From JAUWQU01 sp964564285 (GTDB taxonomy: Bacteria > Planctomycetota > Phycisphaerae > SM23-33): DNA of 64,000 nucleotides. The DNA lies in assembly GCA_964564285.1 (NCBI GenBank), contig CAZMBZ010000002.1, positions 1 to 64,000 of the forward strand, in the 5' to 3' direction. Shown in pieces: positions 44,563 through 52,411 of the stretch. The notes beneath the pieces are model-generated. The model had not been told where the DNA came from, did no database searches, and worked only from the letters and a program-made list of their open reading frames with translations. Each line of letters begins with the position of its first letter. Positions within the stretch are counted from its first letter, which is position 1. Made by a program: the position numbers and the translations under genes.

Positions 44563-44676
44563 ATGAAAGTTCGCTCTTCAGTAAAGCGGATCTGTGAGAA
44601 TTGTAAGGTGATCAAGCGTCGCGGGATCGTGCGCGTGATCTGCACGAACCCCAAGCACAAGCAACGTCAGGGATAA
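44563..44676 (+). CDS. rpmJ: 50S ribosomal protein L36 (37 aa)
   Basis: Smallest zinc ribosomal protein. Translation gives MKVRSSVKRICENCKVIK and then GIVRVICTNPKHKQRQG, with the C-C-C-H zinc ligands of the metal-binding form. AGAGG lies seven bases upstream. infA, commonly just before rpmJ, is not present between map and this gene. Confidence 0.96.
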   Translation: MKVRSSVKRICENCKVIKRRGIVRVICTNPKHKQRQG

Positions 44677-44700
44677 CAAACCGGCGAGGAGATATAGCCT

Positions 44701-45084
44701 ATGCCACGTGTGGCAGGTGTTGACATTCCGAACGACAAGCCGACGCTTTATGCGTTAAGGTACATTTTTGGCGTCGGGCATACTTTCGCGACCCAGATCT
44801 GCAAGAAGGCCGAAATCGAGCCGATGCGTCGGGCGAAGGAGTTGACCGAAGGCGAGCTTTCTAAGATAGCGAGCGTTCTGGACAGCGACTATGTGATAGA
44901 AGGCCAGCTTCGTCGGCAGATATCGCAAAACATAGCCCGCCTTCGCGACATTGGTTGCTATCGCGGCCTTCGTCATCGTCGCGGACTGCCCGTTCGCGGT
45001 CAGCGGACCAAGACCAACGCCCGGACCCGCAAGGGTCCTCGCAAGACGGTTGCCGGCAAGAAGTCGGTCAAGGAGATGCGGTAA
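44701..45084 (+). CDS. rpsM: 30S ribosomal protein S13 (127 aa)
   Basis: Head protein contacting P-site tRNA and S19. MPRVAGVDIPNDKPTLYALR, YRGLRHRRGLPVRGQRTKTN and the basic C-terminal tail GKKSVKEMR are standard. First gene of the alpha group, followed by rpsK after three bases. Confidence 0.97.
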   Translation: MPRVAGVDIPNDKPTLYALRYIFGVGHTFATQICKKAEIEPMRRAKELTEGELSKIASVLDSDYVIEGQLRRQISQNIARLRDIGCYRGLRHRRGLPVRGQRTKTNARTRKGPRKTVAGKKSVKEMR

Positions 45085-45087
45085 GTT

Positions 45088-45471
45088 ATGGCCCAGACAC
45101 GCAAAGCCAAAAAGGTCCGTCGCAATGTTTCTCGCGGCGTGGTGTATATCAAGGCGACATTCAACAATACGCTGGTTGCCATTACCGACACCAGCGGCGA
45201 TATGCTGGCGGCATCGTCGGGCGGGGCGATTGGCTTCAAGGGCTCTCGCAAGAGCACGCCATTCGCCGCGCAGCGAGCCGCTCGTACCACGGCCGAGAAG
45301 GTCAGGAAGATGGGCGTCCACGAAGTGGAGGTCCGGGTCAACGGTCCTGGGAGCGGTCGGGAAAGCGCGATTACCGCGCTTCAGGCCGCAGGGCTGAAGA
45401 TTGTGTCGATCGAGGACGTGACCCCGATACCGCACAACGGCTGCCGGCCTCGCAAGAAGCGTCGCGTCTAG
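45088..45471 (+). CDS. rpsK: 30S ribosomal protein S11 (127 aa)
   Basis: Platform protein near the Shine-Dalgarno helix. GVVYIKATFNNTLVAITD, GFKGSRKSTPFAAQ and the C-terminal DVTPIPHNGCRPRKKRRV are diagnostic. Standard length. Lies between rpsM and rpsD. Confidence 0.97.
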   Translation: MAQTRKAKKVRRNVSRGVVYIKATFNNTLVAITDTSGDMLAASSGGAIGFKGSRKSTPFAAQRAARTTAEKVRKMGVHEVEVRVNGPGSGRESAITALQAAGLKIVSIEDVTPIPHNGCRPRKKRRV

Positions 45472-45506
45472 GCATGGAATTAAGGATTTAAGGAGCGTAA
45501 CGAACG

Positions 45507-46139
45507 ATGGGACGCTATACGGGACCTGTTTGTAGGCGTTGTCGCCGCGAGGGGATCAAGTTGATGCTCAAGGGCACGAGGTGTGAAACCGCCAAATGCC
45601 CCATGGAGCGGCAGTGGCGATCCTCGCCGCCGGGTATGCACAGTTGGCGGCGCGGACGTGGCAGCGAGTATCGACTTCGCCTTCGCGAGAAGCAGAAGGT
45701 GAAACGCTATTACGGCGTTTTCGAAGGCCAGTTTTTGCGGTACTTCCGACGTGCGGAGCGCCAGAAGGGCAACACGGGCGCGGCCCTGCTGAGCCTTTTG
45801 GAGCGCAGGTTGGATAATGTGTTCTGCAAGCTTGGCTTTGCGCCTTCGCGAGCTTGTGCTCGCCAGACCATCAATCACGGGCATGTGCATGTAAACGGCA
45901 GGCGTGTGAGCGTGGCAAGTTATCTGGTTAAGGTCGGCGACAAGATCACGATCAAGGGTTCCGAGCGGTCCAAGAAACTAGTAAATGTTTGGTTGGAAGA
46001 GCTCGGCGAGCCGCACTTGCAGAATTGGCTCAAACTCGACCTTACCAAGCTCGAAGCGGAGGTTCTGGCCGTCCCGACTCGCGAGGACGTCCAGATTCCC
46101 GTCGAGGAGCAGCTCATCGTGGAGCTCTGCGGCCAGTAA
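45507..46139 (+). CDS. rpsD: 30S ribosomal protein S4, zinc-site form (210 aa)
   Basis: Nucleates 30S assembly with S7 and regulates the alpha operon in some bacteria. The N-terminus MGRYTGPVCRRCRREG with Cys pairs and later ETAKCPMERQ suggests the zinc-binding variant. The S4/RNA-binding domain has RLDNVFCKLGFAPSRACARQ and HVNGRRV. GGAG lies upstream of the ATG. Confidence 0.97.
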   Translation: MGRYTGPVCRRCRREGIKLMLKGTRCETAKCPMERQWRSSPPGMHSWRRGRGSEYRLRLREKQKVKRYYGVFEGQFLRYFRRAERQKGNTGAALLSLLERRLDNVFCKLGFAPSRACARQTINHGHVHVNGRRVSVASYLVKVGDKITIKGSERSKKLVNVWLEELGEPHLQNWLKLDLTKLEAEVLAVPTREDVQIPVEEQLIVELCGQ

Positions 46140-46202
46140 ACCGCGGCGAAATAGCCAAGCGGCTTCAACTGTATATGCCCCGAAGGATACGGAGATAGGC
46201 GA

Positions 46203-47222
46203 ATGCGAATCAGGTGGCGCGGTCTGGAATTGCCCACGCGGGTTGTTAACGATCAGGAAGTGTCGACCCCGACATACGGAAGGTTCTCCGTCGAGCCTTT
46301 CGAGCGAGGTTTCGGCATTACCGTCGGAAACTCACTCAGGCGGATTCTGCTCAGCAGCCTGCAGGGCGCGGCGATTACCAACATCAAAATTGCTGGTGCG
46401 GAGCATGAGTTTACATCTTTGCCTGGTGTGTTGGAGGATGTTACCGACATCATCCTCAACATCAAAAGCCTCGTGGTCAAGAGCCACGGGGAGGAACCTA
46501 AGACCATCAAGCTTCACAGTGAGGTCAAGGGTCCCATCAAGGCCGAGATGATCGAATGCGATCCATCCATCGAGATCATCAACAAGGATCTTACGGTGGC
46601 GACGTTGACCGACAACGTTCCGTTCGATATGGAACTGGTCGTCGAGACAGGCCGAGGTTTCCTGCCGGTTGACGAGATGATCGATCCCGACGACGACCAG
46701 GAAGTTGGGCTGATCTACGTGGATGCCTCCTTCACGCCTGTGACTCGCGTGCGATATCGCACCGAGGACACCCGCGTGGGCCAGAGGACAAACTATGATC
46801 GTCTGGTCATGGAGATATGGACCAACGGTACGATGACGCCGGAAATGGCCTTGGTCGAGGCTGGCAAGATTCTCCGAAAGCACCTCAACCCGTTCGTGCA
46901 GTACTTCGAACTCGGCGAGCAGATCGTTGAGTCCGGCGCTGCCGAGGTGCCGCAGGACGTTGACACCGAACTTGACCGCAAGCTGCACATGCTGGTCCAC
47001 GAGTTGGAGTTGTCCGTAAGGGCCAACAACTGCCTCGAGGCCGCGAAAATCGAACTGGTAGGCCACCTCGCTCAGATGACCGAGGCCGACCTGCTCAAGA
47101 TTCGCAGCTTTGGCAAGACCTCCCTCCGTGAGGTCAAGAGGAAGCTCCAGGACCTCGGGCTGTCGATGGGCATGAATGTGGCGTTCGATATTCCGATGCC
47201 GGAGATTCAACTCGAAGAGTAG
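46203..47222 (+). CDS. rpoA: DNA-directed RNA polymerase subunit alpha (339 aa)
   Basis: Assembly platform of RNA polymerase and contact for activators and UP elements. The N-terminal domain has EPFERGFGITVGNSLRRILL and GAAITNIKIAGAEHEF; the C-terminal domain (about 255-335) contains ELSVRANNCLEAAKI and LLKIRSFGKTSLREVKRKL. Length is typical. Followed by rplQ after 46 bp. Confidence 0.98.
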   Translation: MRIRWRGLELPTRVVNDQEVSTPTYGRFSVEPFERGFGITVGNSLRRILLSSLQGAAITNIKIAGAEHEFTSLPGVLEDVTDIILNIKSLVVKSHGEEPKTIKLHSEVKGPIKAEMIECDPSIEIINKDLTVATLTDNVPFDMELVVETGRGFLPVDEMIDPDDDQEVGLIYVDASFTPVTRVRYRTEDTRVGQRTNYDRLVMEIWTNGTMTPEMALVEAGKILRKHLNPFVQYFELGEQIVESGAAEVPQDVDTELDRKLHMLVHELELSVRANNCLEAAKIELVGHLAQMTEADLLKIRSFGKTSLREVKRKLQDLGLSMGMNVAFDIPMPEIQLEE

Positions 47223-47268
47223 TACCCTGGCAACTAAGAAACCAGTCAGAGAAGAAGGTTCCTAGATT

Positions 47269-47868
47269 ATGCGTCACCGCGTTTCAGGCAGACAACTCAG
47301 CCGCAACAGCAGCCACCGGGCTTCGCTCAGACGAAACATGGCCGCGGCGCTGTTCCAGCACGGCGCCATACGGACAACCGTGGCCAAGGCCAAAGAGTTG
47401 CGGCGTTTCGTCGAGAAACTTATTACCCACGCCAAGAAGAACACCCTTCACGCACGACGGATGGTGATCTCGTCTATGGGGCAAGACCATGCCATGTACG
47501 GCCCCGATGAGGAGTTAATGGACAAGACCGTTGTCCAGAAACTTTTCGATGAGATTGCCCCGACATACGCTGATCGACCAGGCGGATACACTCGGATCAT
47601 CCGACTGGCGGAGCGCAGGATCGGCGACGCCGGCGAGCAGGTGATTATCCAATTGGTCGAAGAGGGCAAGGCCACCCCGGTTACCTCGGCAAGCAAGGGA
47701 GCCTCGCGCCGTCGCCGCCGGGCAACCAAGCGGCATGAAGCTGTGACCGACGTTGCCGTGCAAAAGGACGTCGAGACCGCCCCGGCCGAGGCAGAAGATG
47801 CCCCTGCCGAAGACACCAAGGCCGACGAGGTCCAAGACGCAGAGAAGGAAACGTCCGAAGAGAAATAG
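47269..47868 (+). CDS. rplQ: 50S ribosomal protein L17 with acidic C-terminal extension (199 aa)
   Basis: Tunnel-exit protein. MRHRVSGRQLSRNSSHR, LFQHGAIRTTVAKAKELRRF and GGYTRIIRLAERRIGDAGE form the conserved core (about 1-120). An extension of about 80 residues follows: a basic patch (RRRRRATKRHE) and then an Ala/Glu/Asp-rich tail. It closes the long ribosomal block. No clear terminator follows. Confidence 0.96.
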   Translation: MRHRVSGRQLSRNSSHRASLRRNMAAALFQHGAIRTTVAKAKELRRFVEKLITHAKKNTLHARRMVISSMGQDHAMYGPDEELMDKTVVQKLFDEIAPTYADRPGGYTRIIRLAERRIGDAGEQVIIQLVEEGKATPVTSASKGASRRRRRATKRHEAVTDVAVQKDVETAPAEAEDAPAEDTKADEVQDAEKETSEEK

Positions 47869-48011
47869 CATTCGACTGAATCTGCGGCGGCCCGGGGCTG
47901 CCGACAAGATACCACGGCGGCTTGGGCGCTCGCGTTGACGAGTTGTGCCAAGCCGTTCGTGATTTACGGCGGGGCGACAATAAGCAATCGAGCCCGGCCA
48001 GGAGAAACGCC

Positions 48012-48431
48012 GTGAGAGACCCCGACTGCATTTTTTGCAAGATACTCGAAGGCGACATTCCGGCGGTTAAAGTGTTTGAGACTCAGGATTGCTTGGCGTT
48101 CATGGATATCGGCCCGCTGGCTGAAGGGCACGTGTTGCTCATTCCGGCTTCTCACGTCGAGACGATCGACCACATGAACGCCGATGCCGCTGCTGCAATG
48201 CTCGGGCATTTGCCCCAGCTTGTCGCTGCCGTCAAGGCAGTCACGGGCTGTGAGGGCGTGAACGTCCTTCAGAACAACGGTGCCGCAGCCCATCAGGAAG
48301 TGCCCCATGTACACTTCCATATCATCCCGCGCAACGCTGGAGATGCCTTCGGCTTCAACTGGCCTGCGGGGCAATACCCCCAGGGGCGTATCGAGGAACT
48401 TGCCCAGGCCGTCCGACAAGAACTGGAGTAG
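48012..48431 (+). CDS. HIT-family nucleotide hydrolase/transferase (139 aa)
   Basis: Histidine-triad protein; bacterial HinT-like members hydrolyse nucleoside phosphoramidates. The triad HVHFHIIPR is at about residues 97-105 and the N-terminal zinc-type pair CIFCKI is present. The start is GTG 48012 with AGGAGA six bases upstream, chosen over the longer 47922 frame. It follows the ribosomal block and precedes two cyclophilin genes; no functional link is evident. Confidence 0.9.
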   Translation: MRDPDCIFCKILEGDIPAVKVFETQDCLAFMDIGPLAEGHVLLIPASHVETIDHMNADAAAAMLGHLPQLVAAVKAVTGCEGVNVLQNNGAAAHQEVPHVHFHIIPRNAGDAFGFNWPAGQYPQGRIEELAQAVRQELE

Positions 48432-48479
48432 GCGTCCGAGGTGCCTATGGCAGAGGTTGAATCGAACAAGGAGCAAAGG

Positions 48480-49118
48480 ATGCGTTTCTGGAAAATCGCA
48501 AGCGGGGCACCGGCCGTGGTTCTGGCCATGATGCTGATGGTCTTGGCTGGGTGCAAGCCGTCCGGTGGCGGAAAGCCCAGCTTTCCTGTTGTTGACATAG
48601 TGACCTCGGCCGGCACGATCCGGGCCGAGCTTTGGCCCGATAAGGCGCCGAAGACCGTGGCGAACTTCCTCCAGTATGCCGACGAAGGTTACTACGACAA
48701 CACGATTTTCCATCGTTGCATCGTGGGCTTTATGATTCAGGGTGGCGGGTTCACTCCGGACTGGACGAGAAAGCCCACTCGCGTCGCAATTCGTAACGAG
48801 GCTGACAGCGGTCTGCGGAACGTACGGGGCACGCTGGCGATGGCCCGCGAAACCGCTCCGCACAGTGCCACGAGCCAGTTCTTTATCAACACGGTCGACA
48901 ATGCCTTCCTGGACCACGAGGCCAGGACCAAAAGCGGGTGGGGATACTGCGTTTTCGGGCAGGTGCTCAGCGGCATGAAAGTCGTGGAATCCATCGAGAG
49001 GGCACCGACGGTTGGCGACCCGAAGGTTGGCCGACCGACGCTTCCGGTGGTTATCAAGTCAATCCGCCGCGTAGGCGGCCCGAAGCCCACGGCCGCGTCG
49101 GCCAAGACAAAAACATGA
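48480..49118 (+). CDS. Cyclophilin-type peptidyl-prolyl isomerase lipoprotein (212 aa)
   Basis: Prolyl isomerase predicted to work outside the cytoplasmic membrane. A type II signal peptide with lipobox LAGC (Cys about residue 29) leads into a cyclophilin domain: FHRCIVGFMIQGGGF, RGTLAMARETAPHSATSQFF and FGQVLSGMKVVE. The active-site Arg of FHR and the QFF motif are present; the Trp of the cyclosporin site is not. AAGGAG six bases before ATG 48480 decides the start. The next gene is a signal-less paralogue. Confidence 0.92.
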   Translation: MRFWKIASGAPAVVLAMMLMVLAGCKPSGGGKPSFPVVDIVTSAGTIRAELWPDKAPKTVANFLQYADEGYYDNTIFHRCIVGFMIQGGGFTPDWTRKPTRVAIRNEADSGLRNVRGTLAMARETAPHSATSQFFINTVDNAFLDHEARTKSGWGYCVFGQVLSGMKVVESIERAPTVGDPKVGRPTLPVVIKSIRRVGGPKPTAASAKTKT

Positions 49119-49168
49119 AATAGAACTCATAGCTCATAGGGCTTGGTCTTAGCGGTCCGTTTAGAAAT

Positions 49169-49209
49169 GGCCGCTCGCAGCAGAGATAGCTTTCTAAACG
49201 GGCTGTTAG
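49169..49209 (+). repeat. 41-bp hairpin repeat, copy 1
   Basis: GGCCGCTCGCAGCA followed by a short stem (GATAGC/GCTGTT, with a wobble) enclosing TTTCTAAACGG. Copies 2 and 3 at 52107 and 56643 differ mainly in the stem, where changes keep pairing. Here the flank CCGTTTAGAAA at 49157-49167 is also complementary to TTTCTAAACGG. Located between the two cyclophilin genes. Confidence 0.7.
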
Positions 49210-49214
49210 GGCAG

Positions 49215-49252
49215 CACGGCCGGGAAAAATAGGTTATAATGCCCCGGCCGTG
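49215..49252 (+). promoter_or_regulatory. Inverted repeat enclosing a TATAAT box
   Basis: CACGGCCGGG (49215-49224) and CCCGGCCGTG (49243-49252) are perfect complements around an 18-nt loop that contains TATAAT (49235-49240). No good -35 is present at normal distance. It could be an operator-overlapped promoter for the downstream cyclophilin or simply a transcript hairpin. Confidence 0.4.
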
Positions 49253-49330
49253 GCGACATGGAGACCGTAAGGGCTCTGCCGCCTTGGGACGTAAGATTTA
49301 AGATTTTCTTCTCAAAAGAGAAAGGACGAT

Positions 49331-49831
49331 ATGTTAATCATCATCGAAACATCCGAGGGCACGATCAAGGCTGACCTCGACGATAAAAATGCCCCGGTAA
49401 CCGTTGAGAACTTCATGGCCTATATAGATGACGGCCATTATGACGGCACGATCTTCCACCGCGTGATCCCCAAGTTCATGATCCAGGGCGGCGGGTTCAC
49501 ACCGGACATGAATCAGAAGCCCACCAAGGCCCAGATTCGCAACGAGGCCGGCAACGGTCTGACGAATGATCGTGGCACACTGGCGATGGCCAGGACCAGC
49601 GTCGTCGACAGCGCCAGCAGCCAGTTCTTCATGAACACGGCTGACAACGCCTTCCTCAATCATACCGGCGAGACGCCCGACGCCTTCGGCTACGCGGTGT
49701 TCGGCAAGGTGGTCGAGGGGCTCGACGTTCTTGATTGCATCGAAAAGGTTCCCACCGGGCGTTCCGGCCAGCACGACGACGTGCCGGTCCAGCCGGTTAT
49801 CATAAATTGTATCCGTCGGGCTGAGGACTGA
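49331..49831 (+). CDS. Cytoplasmic cyclophilin-type peptidyl-prolyl isomerase (166 aa)
   Basis: PpiB-like prolyl isomerase without signal sequence. FHRVIPKFMIQGGGF, RGTLAMARTSVVDSASSQFF and FGKVVEGLDVLDCIE show the full catalytic domain. Closely similar to the lipoprotein cyclophilin upstream, probably by duplication with one copy exported. AAGGA about five bases before the ATG. Followed by the scaffold gap. Confidence 0.93.
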   Translation: MLIIIETSEGTIKADLDDKNAPVTVENFMAYIDDGHYDGTIFHRVIPKFMIQGGGFTPDMNQKPTKAQIRNEAGNGLTNDRGTLAMARTSVVDSASSQFFMNTADNAFLNHTGETPDAFGYAVFGKVVEGLDVLDCIEKVPTGRSGQHDDVPVQPVIINCIRRAED

Positions 49832-49865
49832 CCTCCGCGACATCCGCTGTCTGGAAATTTTACGG

Positions 49866-49965
49866 NNNNNNNNNNNNNNNNNNNNNNNNNNNNNNNNNNN
49901 NNNNNNNNNNNNNNNNNNNNNNNNNNNNNNNNNNNNNNNNNNNNNNNNNNNNNNNNNNNNNNNNN
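49866..49965. other. Assembly gap (100 N)
   Basis: Exactly 100 undetermined bases, the conventional placeholder for a gap of unknown length. It removes the 5' part of the following glycosyltransferase gene. Gene linkage across it depends on scaffolding. Confidence 0.98.
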
Positions 49966-51354
49966 CGATTCGAGGACCTGCCGCCGGTGACTGTCCAACT
50001 GCCGATGTACAACGAGCAGTATGTCGCCAAGCGGATCATCGAAGGCGCCTGTCGGATAGACTACCCGCTGGACAAGCTCCAGATCCAGGTGCTCGATGAC
50101 AGCAACGACGCGACCTGCGAGTATGCCCGGGCCGCGGTGGCCGAGGCGCGGGCCAAGGGCTTCGACATCGAGTACATCCACCGCGCCGACCGGACCGGCT
50201 ACAAGGCCGGGGCGCTTGAAAATGGCATGAAGACAGCCAAGGGCGAGTTCATCACGATCTTCGACGCCGACTTCATTCCCGCGCCGCACATCCTCCAGCG
50301 ATCGATTCATTACTTCACCGATCCGAAGATATGTGTCGTCCAGACCCGATGGGAGCACATCAACCGCGACGACAATATGCTCACACGTGCCCAAGCCATC
50401 CTGCTGGATGGGCACTTCGCCATCGAGCACGTCGCCCGCAATCGCAGCGAGAGGTTCATGAGTTTCAACGGTACGGCCGGGACGTGGCGGCGGTCGGCGA
50501 TCCAGGATGCAGGCGGCTGGCAGCACGACACGCTTACCGAGGACCTGGACCTGTCGTACCGCGCCCAGCTTCGTGGTTGGCGGTTTGTCTTCCTGCCGGA
50601 GCTGACGGCCCCGGCTGAGCTTCCGCCGGAGATGTGCGCTTTCAAGGCCCAGCAGTTCCGCTGGACCAAGGGCGGCGCCCAGACGACGATCAAGCTTCTG
50701 CCGAAGGTCCTGCTGAGCAAGCTTCCGCTGAAGGTCAAGGTCGAGGCGTTCTTCCACCTCAGCGGCTTCACGGTGCATTTGTACATGTTCATGCTGGTGG
50801 TGCTGATGTACCCGGCGATGCACTTGCAGACCGTGCCACTTGCCAACGGATCGATGTGGCGGGCGTTTTTTGACATCGGCGTCTTCACGTTGGCGACATT
50901 GTCGGCGAGTGTCTTTTACGTCGCCAGCCAGATCGAGCTCTTTGGCAACTGGCGACAGGTCTTCAAATACCTGCCGGTGCTGATGGCGGTGGGGGTGGGG
51001 CTGAGCGTTTCGAACGCCAAGGCCGTCATGGAGGCCGTCTTCGGCCGAAAGAGTGAGTTTGTCCGCACGCCCAAGTACGGATCATGCGCCACCGGGGTCC
51101 AACTGGCCGCACCGCAATCGGTTCGCGGGCGAAAGAAACGGAGCCTCCTGCCTTACGTGGAACTGCTGTTCGGCGTATACATGGCCGGCTGCACCGTGCA
51201 CAGCCTGGTGAACTTCCGTGCCGCCATGACGGCGCCGTTCCTGGTGATCTTCACGTTCGGCTTCTTCTACGTGGCCGTGATGAGCTTCGTCTCCCAGCAC
51301 GCCATTGCACCCTCGGCCTCGGCAAGTCCTGCTTCCGCTCCGGTTCGCGACTGA
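49966..51354 (+). CDS. Family 2 glycosyltransferase, membrane polysaccharide synthase-like (5' truncated)
   Basis: Processive-type GT2 enzyme of the cellulose/mannan synthase-like group. Open from the gap edge in frame, so the true start and probably an N-terminal membrane helix are missing. Visible motifs: the nucleotide-sugar site at VQLPMYNE and LDDSND, DAD in TIFDADFIP, the acceptor-site TEDLDLSYR and QQFRWTKGG, equivalent to QxxRW. Several membrane helices follow (LYMFMLVVLMYP, YVASQIELFG, a C-terminal pair near residue 400). Product unknown; an exported beta-glycan is plausible. GTG 49987 is an apparent start but the homology begins before it. Confidence 0.88.
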   Translation, partial: RFEDLPPVTVQLPMYNEQYVAKRIIEGACRIDYPLDKLQIQVLDDSNDATCEYARAAVAEARAKGFDIEYIHRADRTGYKAGALENGMKTAKGEFITIFDADFIPAPHILQRSIHYFTDPKICVVQTRWEHINRDDNMLTRAQAILLDGHFAIEHVARNRSERFMSFNGTAGTWRRSAIQDAGGWQHDTLTEDLDLSYRAQLRGWRFVFLPELTAPAELPPEMCAFKAQQFRWTKGGAQTTIKLLPKVLLSKLPLKVKVEAFFHLSGFTVHLYMFMLVVLMYPAMHLQTVPLANGSMWRAFFDIGVFTLATLSASVFYVASQIELFGNWRQVFKYLPVLMAVGVGLSVSNAKAVMEAVFGRKSEFVRTPKYGSCATGVQLAAPQSVRGRKKRSLLPYVELLFGVYMAGCTVHSLVNFRAAMTAPFLVIFTFGFFYVAVMSFVSQHAIAPSASASPASAPVRD

Positions 51355-51455
51355 CGGGGCTTTGATCTGTGCCCGGCTGCGGGCGCGGCATGAGCCCCGG
51401 AGAAGAGTCTCATGTTGGTGGACATTTGTGCCGTCATTTGCGTCATTTGCGGCAC

Positions 51456-51537
51456 TGCGAGAGGCGGGACTCGAACCCGCACCCCTTTCGGGACCAGGAC
51501 CTAAACCTGGCGCGTCTGCCAATTCCGCCACCCTCGC
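51456..51537 (-). tRNA. tRNA-Leu (anticodon TAG)
   Basis: On the minus strand: acceptor GCGAGGG pairs with CTCTCGC (one G-T), discriminator A. The anticodon stem CCAGG/CCTGG encloses TTTAGGT, giving anticodon TAG. A long variable arm (TCCCGAAAGGGG-like) marks a class II tRNA, and the T arm contains GGTTCGAGTCC. CCA is not encoded. A weak minus-strand promoter (CTGGCA, 18 bp, TATAAA) lies at 51571-51600. Confidence 0.96.
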
Positions 51538-51707
51538 GCAGTTGCTGCCGCTTGCGGCGGCACACGATTGTTTATAGGAAAAGGCGTGCCTTTTTGCCAG
51601 TGATTTCCGATGAGGCGAGTCTATTGTATCCGCTCGTCGAGTTGCGAATGAGCACTGAAAGGCTCCATGGTGCCTGAAAAGGGAAGAAAACCCGACAATA
51701 AGGTCGA

Positions 51708-51742
51708 AATAACCATTGTCCTATGTAGGACAAGGCGTTATT
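51708..51742. promoter_or_regulatory. 35-bp dyad in a geneless region
   Basis: TTGTCCTA (51716-51723) and TAGGACAA (51726-51733) are perfect complements separated by TG, and are flanked by AATAAC (51708-51713) and GTTATT (51737-51742), also complementary. The surrounding 51538-52411 region holds no convincing protein gene; it contains this dyad and repeat copy 2. Operator or hairpin role is unknown. Confidence 0.45.
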
Positions 51743-52106
51743 ATGAAGTTGTGAAGATTCTATGTGTTGGCCTGTAAAAAGGTCATTTGAGTGGGCATAT
51801 CGTCGGTGGCCCTGCGGCGCCGGACGAAAAAAGAAGTATGATAATCTGATCTGTTTTAACTCTCCGGGCGAGCCGGTCCATGGCTTGCCCAAGCGGGTCC
51901 ATCTCGGGCGGCCGCAAGGCGCCTTGGCCCGTCATGCCGAAGAAGTGCGGTTGGGCGAATTAGTTCTTCCGCGCATTTGCGATGGTCCGTGTGCTCGGGC
52001 GTTCAGCCCGGCGGCGATGTCCCTGTTTGTTCGGGGCGATCCTGCCGAATGAGCATAGGGTGTCGCGAGAATCCGAGTTATCGCGGCTGGCGTGTTTTTA
52101 CCGCCA

Positions 52107-52147
52107 GGCCGCTCGCAGCAAGGGCAGCTTTCTAAACGGGCTGTCAG
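52107..52147 (+). repeat. 41-bp hairpin repeat, copy 2
   Basis: GGCCGCTCGCAGCAAGG followed by the stem GGCAGC/GCTGTC around TTTCTAAACGG. Nearly identical to copies at 49169 and 56643. It lies about 265 bp upstream of the vWA gene. Confidence 0.7.
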
Positions 52148-52411
52148 AAATTGCCGCATGATGACGCGCCAGAGAGTTGGCAGAGGTGTCGGTGGCCAGC
52201 CGACAAAACGTCTGTCAGGCGGCCCTTGTAGGACTCATGGAAGACGCGGATTTTTAGATCGCCCGCACGCGATGGGAAAAGGTTTATTTCTCCGATTGCC
52301 ACGGGCGTTAATCGCTGGTAATAATACGGTTCTCCAACAGGACAGGACTTTCGAATCGGCCGGCTTGTCCGGCGGCTGAGAACGTAAGCAAACCGATTAG
52401 GAGATGCGATC

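Noticed and set aside
49235..49240. TATAAT as a firm promoter for the second cyclophilin
   Set aside because: No -35-like hexamer lies 15-19 bases upstream, so only a tentative regulatory entry was made for the surrounding inverted repeat.
51762..52052. 96-codon frame in the region before the vWA cluster
   Set aside because: No ribosome-binding site, no family resemblance, unusual composition; probably random.
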